Source of the DNA: Sphingomonas jinjuensis | Lineage (GTDB): Bacteria > Pseudomonadota > Alphaproteobacteria > Sphingomonadales > Sphingomonadaceae | Assembly: GCF_014197105.1 (NCBI RefSeq) | Contig: NZ_JACIEV010000007.1 | Span: forward strand, 62,001 to 126,000 | Reading direction: 5' to 3' | Length of the DNA stretch: 64,000 bases | In this document: in pieces, positions 16,478-27,280 of the stretch | Layout of the letters: each line of letters opens with the position of its first letter | Position numbering within the stretch: position 1 is the stretch's first letter | Position numbers and translations under genes: made by a program | The notes under the pieces: generated by a model | Database searches by the model: none | What the model saw: the letters and a program-made list of their open reading frames with translations, nothing else | What the model was told of the DNA's origin: nothing

Positions 16478-17878
16478 ATGGAACCCGCCGTCGCCATCCC
16501 CGCGCTCGACGCGTCAGCGCCCGCCGATTGGCGCGGCGAGGCGAAGGCGCTCGTGCGGCTGGCGGGGCCGCTGGTCGCGGCGCAACTGCTGCAGATGGCG
16601 ATCGCCGCGGTCGACGTCATCTTCGTCGCGCGGCTGGGCGCGGTCGATCTTGCCGCGGCGACGCTCGGCGTGTTCGTCTTCAACCTGCTGCTCTATGCGA
16701 TCATCGGGCTGACCAGCGCCGCCGCCCCGCTGATCGCCGCGGAACTCGGTGCGCGAGCCCATGCGGTGCGGGCGGTACGGCGCAGCTTCCGCATGGCACT
16801 TTGGGTCGGCGCGTTCTTCGCGGTGCCGGTCATCGTCATCCTCGCCCATGGCGAGACGCTGTTCCGCCTTGCCGGCCAGGATGCCGAGGTCGCTCGCCGC
16901 GCCGGACAGTTCATGGATGTGCTCCTGTTCGCCGTGCCGACCGGCATCGCGGCGGGCGTGATGCGGACCGCAGCGGCGGCGCTGGGGCGACCGGGCTGGG
17001 CGTTCCTGGTCACGGCCGTCGCGCTCGGCATCGGTATCCTCGCCAACTGGATGCTGGTGTTCGGGCATCTCGGCGCGCCGGCGATGGGGCTGACCGGATC
17101 GGCGCTCGCCACCGTCATCGGCATCGGCAGCATGGCCATTGCCTATGCGGTGATCCTGACGACCGATCGGCGGCTGCGGCGCTATCGCCTGTTCGGGCGC
17201 TGGTGGCGGCCCGAATGGCCGGCGTTCCGCGCGATCATCCGGCTCGGCGTGCCGATCGCGCTGACGTGGCTGTTCGAAGGCTCGCTGTTCGGTGGTGCCG
17301 CGGTGCTGATGGGCCTGATCGGCGTCGTCGACGTCGCCGCGCATGCGGTCGCGCTCAACATCGCCGCGGTCGCGTTCCAGCTGCCGTTCGGCATCGCGCA
17401 GGCGGCGACGATCCGCGTCGGCCTGGCCTATGGCGCCGCCGATCCGCTCTGGATCGCACGGGCGGGCAACGTCGCGCTGGCGATCGGCATCGGCGTGATG
17501 ACGCTGACCGCGCTCATCATCTGGAGCTTCCCCGACCCGCTGATCGCACTGTACCTGGAACGCGACGGCAGCGACACCGCCGCGGTCGCCGCGCTTGCCG
17601 CGCGCTTCCTGGCGGTGGCGGCGGTGTTCCAGCTGGTCGACGGCGCGCAGGCGGTGGCGGCCGGCGTGTTGCGCGGCATCCAGGATACGCGCGTGCCGAT
17701 GCTGATCGCGCTGTTCGGTTATTGGGTGGTCGGCTTCGGCACCTCGGCCTATCTGGGCTTTTCCACACCGCTGGCAGGGGTCGGCGTGTGGTGGGGGCTC
17801 GCCGCCGGCCTAGCGGTCGTCTCGGTCCTGCTGCTGTGGCGCTGGCAGGTGAAGCGTCGGGTGGTCGTGTCCGGTTGA
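16478..17878 (+). CDS. MATE family multidrug/cation efflux transporter
   Basis: A 466-residue polytopic membrane protein of the MATE (NorM-like) family with about 12 hydrophobic segments in two homologous halves. It has the early motif LAGPLVAAQLLQMAIAAVD and a matching second half (LGVPIALTWLFEGSLFGGA). MATE proteins extrude cationic drugs or metabolites using Na+ or H+ gradients; the substrate is not predictable here. The ATG at 16478 starts a normal-length protein. The longer frame from 16331 would translate a palindromic repeat. Transcription appears monocistronic. Confidence 0.92.
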   Translation: MEPAVAIPALDASAPADWRGEAKALVRLAGPLVAAQLLQMAIAAVDVIFVARLGAVDLAAATLGVFVFNLLLYAIIGLTSAAAPLIAAELGARAHAVRAVRRSFRMALWVGAFFAVPVIVILAHGETLFRLAGQDAEVARRAGQFMDVLLFAVPTGIAAGVMRTAAAALGRPGWAFLVTAVALGIGILANWMLVFGHLGAPAMGLTGSALATVIGIGSMAIAYAVILTTDRRLRRYRLFGRWWRPEWPAFRAIIRLGVPIALTWLFEGSLFGGAAVLMGLIGVVDVAAHAVALNIAAVAFQLPFGIAQAATIRVGLAYGAADPLWIARAGNVALAIGIGVMTLTALIIWSFPDPLIALYLERDGSDTAAVAALAARFLAVAAVFQLVDGAQAVAAGVLRGIQDTRVPMLIALFGYWVVGFGTSAYLGFSTPLAGVGVWWGLAAGLAVVSVLLLWRWQVKRRVVVSG

Positions 17879-17929
17879 CGGCTTGCCGCGGCGACACCCC
17901 CGATCGGCAATTTTGTTCCCTGCAGGGTG

Positions 17930-17958
17930 TTGACGCTGCGCCGCGGCGTCCACATATC
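17930..17958 (+). promoter_or_regulatory. Candidate groESL promoter
   Basis: TTGACG (17930-17935) is separated by 17 bp from CATATC (17953-17958). The predicted start lies at the left edge of the CIRCE operator, which is the usual arrangement. The -10 match is only partial. Confidence 0.55.
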
Positions 17959-17965
17959 CGCCCCG

Positions 17966-17992
17966 CTGGCACTCGACTCAACCGAGTGCCAA
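17966..17992 (+). promoter_or_regulatory. CIRCE operator (HrcA binding site) of groESL
   Basis: Left half CTGGCACTC and right half GAGTGCCAA are separated by exactly 9 bp, with 8 of 9 positions paired. This matches the CIRCE consensus bound by the heat-inducible repressor HrcA. It lies 36 bp upstream of groES. hrcA itself is not in the window. Confidence 0.93.
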
Positions 17993-18027
17993 AATAGTGT
18001 CACATTCCCACGAAGAGGGCATCAGCA

Positions 18028-20011
<1,984 letters not shown>

Positions 20012-20098
20012 TCTCGATCGGGCGCGGCGTGAGCTGCGCCCGACACGAGGCTGGAACGGGTGGCCTCGCGGTTGCCGCCATCACAAGATACCAACGGA

Positions 20099-20136
20099 AA
20101 CCCGGCAAGCGGACTCCCGCCGCTTGCCGGGTTTTT
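20099..20136 (+). terminator. Rho-independent terminator of groESL
   Basis: A perfect 14-bp stem, AACCCGGCAAGCGG with its complement, closes on a 7-nt loop and is followed by a T tract (TTTTT). It lies about 90 bp after the groEL stop codon. Confidence 0.92.
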
Positions 20137-20177
20137 GTCGTCGAGTGGCAAGTCACCATTGGCTCCACTCACCTTCG

Positions 20178-20207
20178 TTGTTTAGGGTAGCGCAACTGGC
20201 CTAATAT
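20178..20207 (+). promoter_or_regulatory. Candidate promoter and leader of the RTX-like gene
   Basis: TTGTTT (20178-20183) and TAATAT (20202-20207) are spaced by 18 bp, which predicts transcription from about 20213. A GGGAG ribosome-binding sequence at 20214-20218 follows. This layout predicts a start codon near 20225-20231, where the in-frame codon is GTC, not a known initiator. Confidence 0.4.
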
Positions 20208-20289
20208 TCGAACGGGAGAGCGAGCGAGGGTCACGAAGACGGGAACGCGCGCCAACGACACGCTGTATGGCGGCGCGGGCGGCGACCAG

Positions 20290-22557
20290 TTGATCGGCCT
20301 GATCGGCGACGATACCTATGGCGTCTACAGTCAGCTCGACACCGTGATCGAACAGGCGAATGAGGGCAACGACCGGGTCCTGACTTTCGCCGGCTATGCG
20401 CTGACTGCAGGAGCCTCGGTCGAGACACTGTCGACGGCGATCAATAGCGGAACCGATCCGATCCAGTTGACCGGCAACGAGATCAGCCAGTTCATCATTG
20501 GCAACTTCGGCGCGAACACGATCGACGGTCGCGGCGGCGGCGATGCGATGATCGGGCTTGGCGGGAACGACGTCTACTACGTGTCGGGGCGTACGGACTT
20601 CGTGATCGAAACTGCGAATGGCGGCAACGACGTCGTCTATGCTCGCGGCGATTTCGTCCTCAATGCCGGCAGCTCGGTAGAGACGATCGCGGTGGCGACA
20701 TCGGCGCGCAACGTCGCTCTGTCGATCGGCGGTAACGAGCTCGCTCAGTCGATTAGCGGCGGCAACGGCGCGGACACGCTCAACGGCGGCGGTGGCGCAG
20801 ACACGCTTATCGGTGGTCTCGGCGACGATACCTATCGGCTGTTCGGTGGCGAGACGGTCATCGAGGATTTCGGCGGTGGGTATGATCGGGTGTTCACCGG
20901 CGGCAGCTTCGCCCTGCCCGAACAGACCGCTAGGCAGGTGCCCTCGGTCGAGTTCATCTCCACCGCTGTCAACGCCGACACCGAGGCGATCAACCTGGCG
21001 GGCAGCCTCGTCGCCCAGACGATGATCGGCAATTATGGCAACAACGTCATCGACGGCCGAGGTGGGCACGACACGCTGATCGGCTTGCGTGGCGACGACG
21101 GCTATCGAGTCTATGGCTATGGCGAAGCCGTGATCGAAAACGCGGGCGAGGGCAGCGATACGGTCTTCGCCAGCAGCAACTACACCCTCAACGCCGGAGC
21201 CTCAGTGGAGACGCTGTCGCCGGCCAATAATGGTGTGCGTGGCTTCATCAATCTGACGGGTAACGAGTTCGCTCAGACAATCATCGGCGATTTCGGCGAT
21301 AACGTCCTGGACGGTGGCGGCGGCAACGACACGCTGCTCGGCCTGCAAGGCAACGACGTCTTTCGACTCACCACCGCGCCGGGGACGGGCAACATCATTA
21401 CGCTGGCCGATTTTGGCAACGGCGCCGATCGCATCCGGCTCGACCTGAACCGCTTCGCCGGCCTGACGTCGGGAGCGCTGGCGTCGACGGCGATCGCGAT
21501 CGGCGCCGCGGCGGCCGACGCGGATGATCGGATCATCTATAATGCGGCGACAGGCGCGCTGTCGTTCGACAGCGACGGTATCGGCAGCGCCGCGGCGATC
21601 CAGTTCGCCATCCTGCCAACGGGCCTGTCAGCGACGCAGATCGTCGTCGATGTCGCCAACATTATCAATCCTACCGGTGTCGTGACGTTAGCCGAGGGCG
21701 GTCCGGCCTATTTGGTCGGTGGCGCGACTGGTGCTGGCGTCGATCTGGCGGCAACCTACCCAAGCGCCACGTCTTTCGTCATCGGCACCGGGGGGCTGGG
21801 CGCGCCAACCGACGTGGTGTTCGGCCCCAACTCGATCGGCGTGCCCGTCACTTTCTCATCGAGCAGGTCGGTTGGCGCCTTCGACTTTTCGCAGCTGGCG
21901 ACGGGATTGCGGCTGACCCCAAGCACCGACTTCGCCACGACGGCCGGCCAGACCATCATCGCCTACCCGCCCGTGTCCGGAAGCTCCGGGGCCGTTGGAC
22001 CGTCTGCCGTTACCGCGACAGCGTTCGACGACTATATCGACGCATCTCGTCGTGCAGCAGAAGGTTCGTCGCCAGGAGACCTTCGTTTCGGCCCAACACT
22101 TTACGGCGGGGCGGGCAACGATACGTTGATCGGTGGCTATCGCATGGACGGCGGGGCTGGTGACGACCTGCTTGTGTCGTCGCTGAACGGCATCATGGTC
22201 GGGGGTGCGGGCGCCGACACGTTCCGGATCGGCGTCGACACCCGATACCTTGGCCAACAGCGGGCGCCCAACACGCTACTCGACTTTAATCCTGCCGAGG
22301 ACAGGATCGAGCTGATCAAATCGTCGAGCGCTACGTCGTTGACGACGTTGCTGACCCCCGGCGCCTTGCCGGCCAACCAGTTCACAACCGATGCCACGGC
22401 ATATTCGCCTGGGATGGAAACGCTCTTCTATGATCGGATGACGGGGGACCTGAGCTTTTACAGCTACCTTGGCAATGGTCCGGCGTTCCGTGTCATCGCC
22501 CAACTGCCGACCGATCTCGATCTGACGGCAGCCAACTTCACCGTCGTCGGGCCTTGA
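20290..22557 (+). CDS. RTX-like calcium-binding repeat protein (true N-terminus uncertain)
   Basis: At least 755 residues, probably exported by a type I system. Four tandem modules occupy about residues 4-89, 90-175, 176-265 and 266-351. Three are exactly 86 residues and one is 90. Each has a GDDTY-like start, a VIE strand, SVETL, LTGNExAQ and a final GG-x-GxD calcium-type turn. Further GxGxD turns occur near the C-terminus (GGAGNDTLIGG, GGAGADTFRIG), before an acidic DFNPAEDRIEL segment like a secretion signal. No ABC exporter is nearby. Coordinates use the first legal initiator, TTG 20290, but in-frame repeat sequence (NDTLYGGAGGDQLIG) continues upstream to about 20230, so the real start lies earlier or is broken. 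Confidence 0.75.
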   Translation: MIGLIGDDTYGVYSQLDTVIEQANEGNDRVLTFAGYALTAGASVETLSTAINSGTDPIQLTGNEISQFIIGNFGANTIDGRGGGDAMIGLGGNDVYYVSGRTDFVIETANGGNDVVYARGDFVLNAGSSVETIAVATSARNVALSIGGNELAQSISGGNGADTLNGGGGADTLIGGLGDDTYRLFGGETVIEDFGGGYDRVFTGGSFALPEQTARQVPSVEFISTAVNADTEAINLAGSLVAQTMIGNYGNNVIDGRGGHDTLIGLRGDDGYRVYGYGEAVIENAGEGSDTVFASSNYTLNAGASVETLSPANNGVRGFINLTGNEFAQTIIGDFGDNVLDGGGGNDTLLGLQGNDVFRLTTAPGTGNIITLADFGNGADRIRLDLNRFAGLTSGALASTAIAIGAAAADADDRIIYNAATGALSFDSDGIGSAAAIQFAILPTGLSATQIVVDVANIINPTGVVTLAEGGPAYLVGGATGAGVDLAATYPSATSFVIGTGGLGAPTDVVFGPNSIGVPVTFSSSRSVGAFDFSQLATGLRLTPSTDFATTAGQTIIAYPPVSGSSGAVGPSAVTATAFDDYIDASRRAAEGSSPGDLRFGPTLYGGAGNDTLIGGYRMDGGAGDDLLVSSLNGIMVGGAGADTFRIGVDTRYLGQQRAPNTLLDFNPAEDRIELIKSSSATSLTTLLTPGALPANQFTTDATAYSPGMETLFYDRMTGDLSFYSYLGNGPAFRVIAQLPTDLDLTAANFTVVGP

Positions 22558-22565
22558 CGGGGAAA

Positions 22566-22594
22566 GAAGGAGAAGGGATCACCCCTTCTCCTTC
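22566..22594. terminator. Hairpin spanning the manC stop codon, between convergent genes
   Basis: A perfect 12-bp stem (GAAGGAGAAGGG with its complement) has a 5-nt loop that contains the manC stop codon. It lies 9 bp after the RTX-like gene. No T tract follows on either strand, so its terminator role is uncertain. Confidence 0.55.
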
Positions 22595-23637
22595 ATCGCC
22601 TCGATCAGCTTCTTGACCTCTTGGCTGCGGCCGCGGGGGAGGATCAGGACGTCGTTGCCGCTGGCGACGACGATCAGGTCGGACACGCCGACCAGCGACA
22701 CGCGGATGCCGTCGCTGCGGACGAGGCAGCCGGTGGTGTCGATCGCCAGGACACGGTCGGCGTCATGGGCGTTGCCGGCGGCGTCGCGTTCGCTGATCGC
22801 GTGAAGCGCGTCCCAGCTGCCGACGTCGCTCCAGCCCATCGCGACGGGGACGACGGCGACACGGCTCGCCTTTTCCATCACCGCATAGTCGATCGAGTCG
22901 GACGGCGAGGCGGCGAAGGCGTCGGCGTCGGGCCAGATACGCGTACCCTCGCGCTTCGCTTTCGCCATCGATTCCCGCGCCGCGGCGACCATCGCGGGCA
23001 CCTCGCGTTCGAGCACTTCGAGGTAGCGGTCGGCGCGGAACAGGAAGATGCCGCCGTTCCAGGCGTGGCTGCCCTCGTCGAGCATCGCCTGCGCGCGGTC
23101 GAGCGGCGGCTTTTCGATGAAACGATTGACGCGGTGGACGCCGGCCGCGATCTCGTCGCCGATTCTGATCCAGCCATAACCCGTCTCGGGTGCGTCGGGG
23201 GCGATGCCGAAGGTGACCAGCCAGCCCTCCTCGACCATCGGCAACGCGGCGTCGATCGCGGTGCGGAAGGCGTCGACGTCGGCGATGACATGGTCGGACG
23301 GCATCACCAGCAACGGCGCGTCGGGCAAGGGAGCGGCGAGCGCGGCGAGGGCGATCGCGGGCGCGGTGTTGCGGCCCATCGGCTCCAGCACCAATGCCTG
23401 CGGCGTCGCTCCGACTGCCGCGAGCTGATCCTCGACCATCTCGGCATGGCGCGCGCTCGCGACGACGATCGGCGCGTCATAGCCCGGCCCATCGGCGCGC
23501 TGCGCCGTCAGCTGGAGCATCGTCTCGTCGGCGGTCAGCGGCAGCAATTGCTTGGGCATCTCGGGCCGCGACATCGGCCAGAGGCGCGTGCCGGAACCGC
23601 CGGACAGGATGACGGGGACGATGACGGAAGCGGACAT
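22579..23637 (-). CDS. manC: Mannose-1-phosphate guanylyltransferase
   Basis: A 352-residue nucleotidyltransferase that makes GDP-mannose from mannose-1-phosphate and GTP for exopolysaccharide or glycan synthesis. It has the pyrophosphorylase signature LSGGSGTRLWPMSR near residues 11-24, the acceptor region VMPSDHVIAD, the active-site Lys segment FIEKPP and the later GWSDVGSWDAL. It lacks the C-terminal isomerase domain of bifunctional AlgA/ManC. The ATG at 23637 is preceded by GGAGGA. It is divergent from prsK, which fits a link between polysaccharide production and the PEP-CTERM regulators, although that link is inferred. Confidence 0.93.
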   Translation of the reverse strand: MSASVIVPVILSGGSGTRLWPMSRPEMPKQLLPLTADETMLQLTAQRADGPGYDAPIVVASARHAEMVEDQLAAVGATPQALVLEPMGRNTAPAIALAALAAPLPDAPLLVMPSDHVIADVDAFRTAIDAALPMVEEGWLVTFGIAPDAPETGYGWIRIGDEIAAGVHRVNRFIEKPPLDRAQAMLDEGSHAWNGGIFLFRADRYLEVLEREVPAMVAAARESMAKAKREGTRIWPDADAFAASPSDSIDYAVMEKASRVAVVPVAMGWSDVGSWDALHAISERDAAGNAHDADRVLAIDTTGCLVRSDGIRVSLVGVSDLIVVASGNDVLILPRGRSQEVKKLIEAMKEKG

Positions 23638-23829
23638 GAATCCTCCAAAAGCGACCGCAGGACGCGATCGGGGCGGGAGCGTAACGATCGAACGGCCCTG
23701 CGGCTGCATCTATCCGTCGCACTTTGCACATTCGTGTAGCCGTTGTTCAGCCTTTCTTTGCGAAGTTTTGCGACGGTCGGGCGTCGGAATAGCTGACACT
23801 TTCGACGCCGGTCTGGAAGGGGGCAGGTC

Positions 23830-23856
23830 ATGGCTCGCCGGAGCACGCATCGATGA
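23830..23856 (+). promoter_or_regulatory. Short upstream ORF overlapping the prsK start
   Basis: An 8-codon ORF (MARRSTHR) begins at 23830 behind a strong purine-rich site (GGAAGGGGGCAGG). Its TGA overlaps the prsK start as ATGA. It could deliver ribosomes to prsK by termination-reinitiation, since prsK itself has only a weak ribosome-binding site. Confidence 0.4.
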
Positions 23857-25874
23857 GCGCGTCGGCGACGCTGATCCTGTGGGGCCATGCGCTCGCGGCG
23901 CTGGTGTTCGGCGGGCTGACGATCGATCGCGCGCGGCGTCACGTCGCGGGGTGGCCGCGCCGCGGGCTGATCGTCGCGCTGGCGCTGACGGCGCTGTGGG
24001 CGCTGGCGGTGGCGGGCATCGAACCGCGCGACTTCACGACAAGGCTGGCGGAAAGCGCGCGCAACATAGCCTGGCTGGCGGTGCTGCTCACATGGATTGG
24101 CCGCGAGCGGGTCGGCGGCTGGACCGTGACGGCGCTGGGGGCCGTGGCGATCGCGGTGGCGATATCGTCGGCGATCCTGGCGGCGGTGGCGGCGGTGCCG
24201 ATCCCGGCGGCCGACGTCGCGGCGGTGTTGCAGGCACGGCTGCTCTGCCGGATGCTGGGGACGGTCGCGTCGCTGATCCTGGTCCATCACCTGTGTATCG
24301 CCGCGCCGCGGGCGCAGCCGCTCGGCATCGCACTGGTGATGATCTGGGGTGTCGATCTCGCCAGCTACGCAACCGGCTATGCGATGGGCGGCTGGCCCGT
24401 GCAGCTGGTGGCGGTGCGCGGTTTCTCGGCGGCGGCGGCGGCGGCGTTGCTGGCAGTGGCGCTGAAGCGCGGCGACCGGGAGTTCACGCTGTCGCGTGGG
24501 GGAGCGCTGCGGATCGTGGCGGTCGCGGCGCTGGCGGCGTATCTCGGCGCGACGATCCTGGTGGCGGACGCTGCGTCACACTGGGCCGGGGCATATGGCC
24601 GGGCCGCGCAGACCGCGATCGTGCTTGGTGCGGCGACGGCGCTGATCACGCTGCTGTCGACGCCGTGGCTGCGGGCGTGGGGGCGGGTGATGATCGCCAA
24701 GCACCTGTTCACCTATCGCTACGACTATCGCACCGAGTGGCAGCGAGTGACGACCGCGCTCGGCGGCAGCGGCGGCGACGGCGCGCCGATCGGGTGCCGG
24801 GCGATCCGCGCGATGGCCGATATGATCGATTCGCCCGGCGGCGTGCTGCTGTTGCGCGAGGGCGATACGCTCGATGTCGCGGCGAGCTGGAACTGGGCGG
24901 ACGGCGAGGGCGCGGGAAGCGCGTTAGTAGGGCATCTCGCGACGACGACGCGGATCGTGTCGCTCGATGCCGTAAGGGCGGGCACAGCGACCCCGGGCGA
25001 CATCGCCGCGGCGCAGGGCTGGCCGGCCGAGCGGGAGGACGCGTGGGCGATCGTGCCGCTGTTCCATGGCGCGATGCTGGTCGGCGCGATCGTGCTCGCC
25101 CGCCCGCCCGTCGAGCGCCCGCTCGATTGGGAGGATTTCGACCTGCTTCGTGTCGCTGGTCGGCAGGCGGCGAGCTATCTGGCCGAGGATCGGGCGCGCC
25201 ATGCGCTGGCCGAGGCCGAGCGGTTCGACGAGTTCAACCGCCGCTTCGCCTTCATCCTCCACGACCTCAAGAATCTGGTCAGCGGCCTGACGTTGGTCGC
25301 GCGCAACGCCGAACGCCATGCCGACAACCCCGCCTTTCGCGCCGACATGGTCGCGACGCTTCAGGATTCCGCCGCCCGCATGAACGCGCTGCTCGCCCGG
25401 CTCGCCTCGCATCATCACAGCGCCGACGAGCCGGCGTCGGTCGTCGACGTTGGCACGCTGGCGACGCGGATCGCGGAGCGGCGCCGCGCCCAGCACGCGA
25501 TCGTGGTGAGCGGCACCGCGTTGGCGCTGGCGCAGCCGCGTGCGTTGGAGCAGCTGCTCGAGCATCTGTGCCAGAACGCGATCGAGGCCACCGGGGGAAG
25601 CGCGCCCGTTGCCATCGAGGTGGCGATGGACAGCGAAGGTGTCGGGATCGACGTGGTCGACCGCGGTTGCGGCATGACCGCCAGCTTCGTGCGCGAGCAG
25701 CTGTTCCGCCCCTTCGCCTCGTCGAAGCCCGGCGGTTTCGGGATCGGCGCCTATGAGGCGCGCCAGCTGGCCGAGGCGATGGGCGGGCGGGTCGAGGTGA
25801 CGAGCCGCGTCGGCGAGGGCACGCGCTTTCGCGTCGTGCTGCCCGCGGCGCCGGCGATGGAGGCAGCGGCATGA
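23853..25874 (+). CDS. prsK: PEP-CTERM system sensor histidine kinase PrsK
   Basis: A 673-residue membrane kinase of the PrsK family, partner of PrsR and usually found with exosortase/EPS loci. The N-terminal half (about 1-285) has around eight hydrophobic segments. A GAF-like domain follows (about 300-440). The phospho-acceptor H470 is in FILHDLKN, the N-box residue N575 is in HLCQNAIEATG, and the G-boxes include DRGCGM and GGFGIGAYEA. It overlaps prsR by 4 bp. Its start sits at the stop of an 8-codon upstream ORF. No exosortase gene is in the window, so the rest of the system must lie elsewhere. Confidence 0.93.
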   Translation: MSASATLILWGHALAALVFGGLTIDRARRHVAGWPRRGLIVALALTALWALAVAGIEPRDFTTRLAESARNIAWLAVLLTWIGRERVGGWTVTALGAVAIAVAISSAILAAVAAVPIPAADVAAVLQARLLCRMLGTVASLILVHHLCIAAPRAQPLGIALVMIWGVDLASYATGYAMGGWPVQLVAVRGFSAAAAAALLAVALKRGDREFTLSRGGALRIVAVAALAAYLGATILVADAASHWAGAYGRAAQTAIVLGAATALITLLSTPWLRAWGRVMIAKHLFTYRYDYRTEWQRVTTALGGSGGDGAPIGCRAIRAMADMIDSPGGVLLLREGDTLDVAASWNWADGEGAGSALVGHLATTTRIVSLDAVRAGTATPGDIAAAQGWPAEREDAWAIVPLFHGAMLVGAIVLARPPVERPLDWEDFDLLRVAGRQAASYLAEDRARHALAEAERFDEFNRRFAFILHDLKNLVSGLTLVARNAERHADNPAFRADMVATLQDSAARMNALLARLASHHHSADEPASVVDVGTLATRIAERRRAQHAIVVSGTALALAQPRALEQLLEHLCQNAIEATGGSAPVAIEVAMDSEGVGIDVVDRGCGMTASFVREQLFRPFASSKPGGFGIGAYEARQLAEAMGGRVEVTSRVGEGTRFRVVLPAAPAMEAAA

Positions 25875-27247
25875 GCGAACGGCCCGTCCTGCTGGTGGTC
25901 GAGGACGACCTGGCGCTCCAGCGCCAGTTGCGCTGGGCCTATGACGGCTATGAGGTCGTCAGCGCGGCGACGCGGGCGGAGGCGATCGACGCGCTGCGGC
26001 TGCACGAGCCTGCGGTGGTCACGCTCGACCTGGGGCTGCCGCCCGATCCCGACGGCACGACCGAAGGCTTTGCGGTGCTCGCCGACATATTGGCGCTGAA
26101 GCCCGACACCAAGGTGATCGTCGCATCGGGTCACGACGCGCCCGAGAGCGCGCTGAAGGCGATCGCGCAGGGGGCGTGGGATTTTTACCGCAAGCCGATC
26201 GACATCGACGCGCTGGGCCTGATCGTCGCTCGCGCCTTTCACGTCCGCTCGCTCGAGGTGGAGAACCGCCGCCTCGCGCAGCGCGGCGGCGATGGCGGCT
26301 TCGGTGGGCTGATCTATGCCTCGCCCGAAATGGCGAAGGCGGTGCGGCTGGTCGAGCGGGTCGCGCCCGCCGACGTGTCGGTGATGCTGCTGGGGGCGAG
26401 CGGCACCGGCAAGGAACTGCTCGCCCGCGGCCTGCACGAGGCGAGTCCGCGGCGGCGTGGTGCGTTCGTTGCGATCAACTGCGCGGCGATCCCCGACACG
26501 CTGCTCGAAAGCGAGCTGTTCGGGCATGAGAAGGGCGCCTTCACCGGCGCGATCAAGACCACCGAAGGCAAGATCGAGCTGGCGCACGGCGGCACGCTGT
26601 TCCTCGACGAAATCGGTGACGTGCCGCTGGCGCTTCAGGTGAAGCTGCTGCGCTTCCTGCAGGAACGGGTGATCGAGCGGCTCGGCGGGCGGCGGCCGAT
26701 CGCGGTCGATACGCGGATCGTGGCGGCGACGCATCGCGACCTGCCGGGCATGATCACGGCGGGCAGCTTTCGCGAGGATCTCTATTACCGCCTCGCCGAA
26801 ATTGAGGTGCCGATTCCGCCACTGTCGGAGCGGCCCGGCGATGCCGCGCTGATCGCCCGGCAGCTGGTGCGCAAGCATGCCGCGGCGATGCGGCTGCCGG
26901 TTACCGGGCTGACGCCCGACGCGATCGAGGCGATCGAGCGATGGCCATGGCCGGGCAACGTCCGCGAGCTCGAGAACCGGGTGAAGCGCGCGGTCATCAT
27001 GGCCGACGGCAAGCTGGTCACCGCCGCCGACCTCGATTTGTCGGCAGCGGGTGACGGCGAGGCGGAGCTGCCGCTCAACCTGCGGGCGGCGCGCGAGGCG
27101 ATCGATCGGCGCGTCATCGCGATGGCGCTGGCGCGCGCCGAGGGCAACATCGCCGGCGCCTCGCGACTGCTGGGGATCAGCCGCCCGACGCTGTACGACC
27201 TGCTCAAGAGCTATGGGTTGCATGGCAGCGACGCCAAGGGGGGCTGA
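25871..27247 (+). CDS. prsR: PEP-CTERM system sigma-54-dependent response regulator PrsR
   Basis: A 458-residue enhancer-binding protein. The receiver domain (about 5-120) has phospho-acceptor Asp53. The AAA+ domain (about 145-375) has Walker A GASGTGKE at 175-182, the sigma-54 contact loop GAFTGA at 222-227 and a Walker B ending FLDEIGD near 244-250. A Fis-type helix-turn-helix lies at about 423-447 ([20 protein letters not shown]). It should activate RpoN promoters on phosphorylation by PrsK, with which it is translationally coupled (ATGA). The PEP-CTERM gene at 34547-34990 carries a candidate sigma-54 promoter and is a natural target. Confidence 0.95.
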   Translation: MSERPVLLVVEDDLALQRQLRWAYDGYEVVSAATRAEAIDALRLHEPAVVTLDLGLPPDPDGTTEGFAVLADILALKPDTKVIVASGHDAPESALKAIAQGAWDFYRKPIDIDALGLIVARAFHVRSLEVENRRLAQRGGDGGFGGLIYASPEMAKAVRLVERVAPADVSVMLLGASGTGKELLARGLHEASPRRRGAFVAINCAAIPDTLLESELFGHEKGAFTGAIKTTEGKIELAHGGTLFLDEIGDVPLALQVKLLRFLQERVIERLGGRRPIAVDTRIVAATHRDLPGMITAGSFREDLYYRLAEIEVPIPPLSERPGDAALIARQLVRKHAAAMRLPVTGLTPDAIEAIERWPWPGNVRELENRVKRAVIMADGKLVTAADLDLSAAGDGEAELPLNLRAAREAIDRRVIAMALARAEGNIAGASRLLGISRPTLYDLLKSYGLHGSDAKGG

Positions 27248-27280
27248 CGCGCCGGTGATTACGCCTTAGAAACGAGGCCG

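Noticed and set aside
20137..20177. Sigma-54 site upstream of the RTX-like gene (TGGCA followed by TGGC)
   Set aside because: The GG to GC spacing is 13 bp instead of 10.
23552..25756. 734-codon plus-strand frame in another phase of prsK
   Set aside because: Overlaps prsK, whose kinase motifs are in the other frame; Gly/Arg-rich low-complexity translation.
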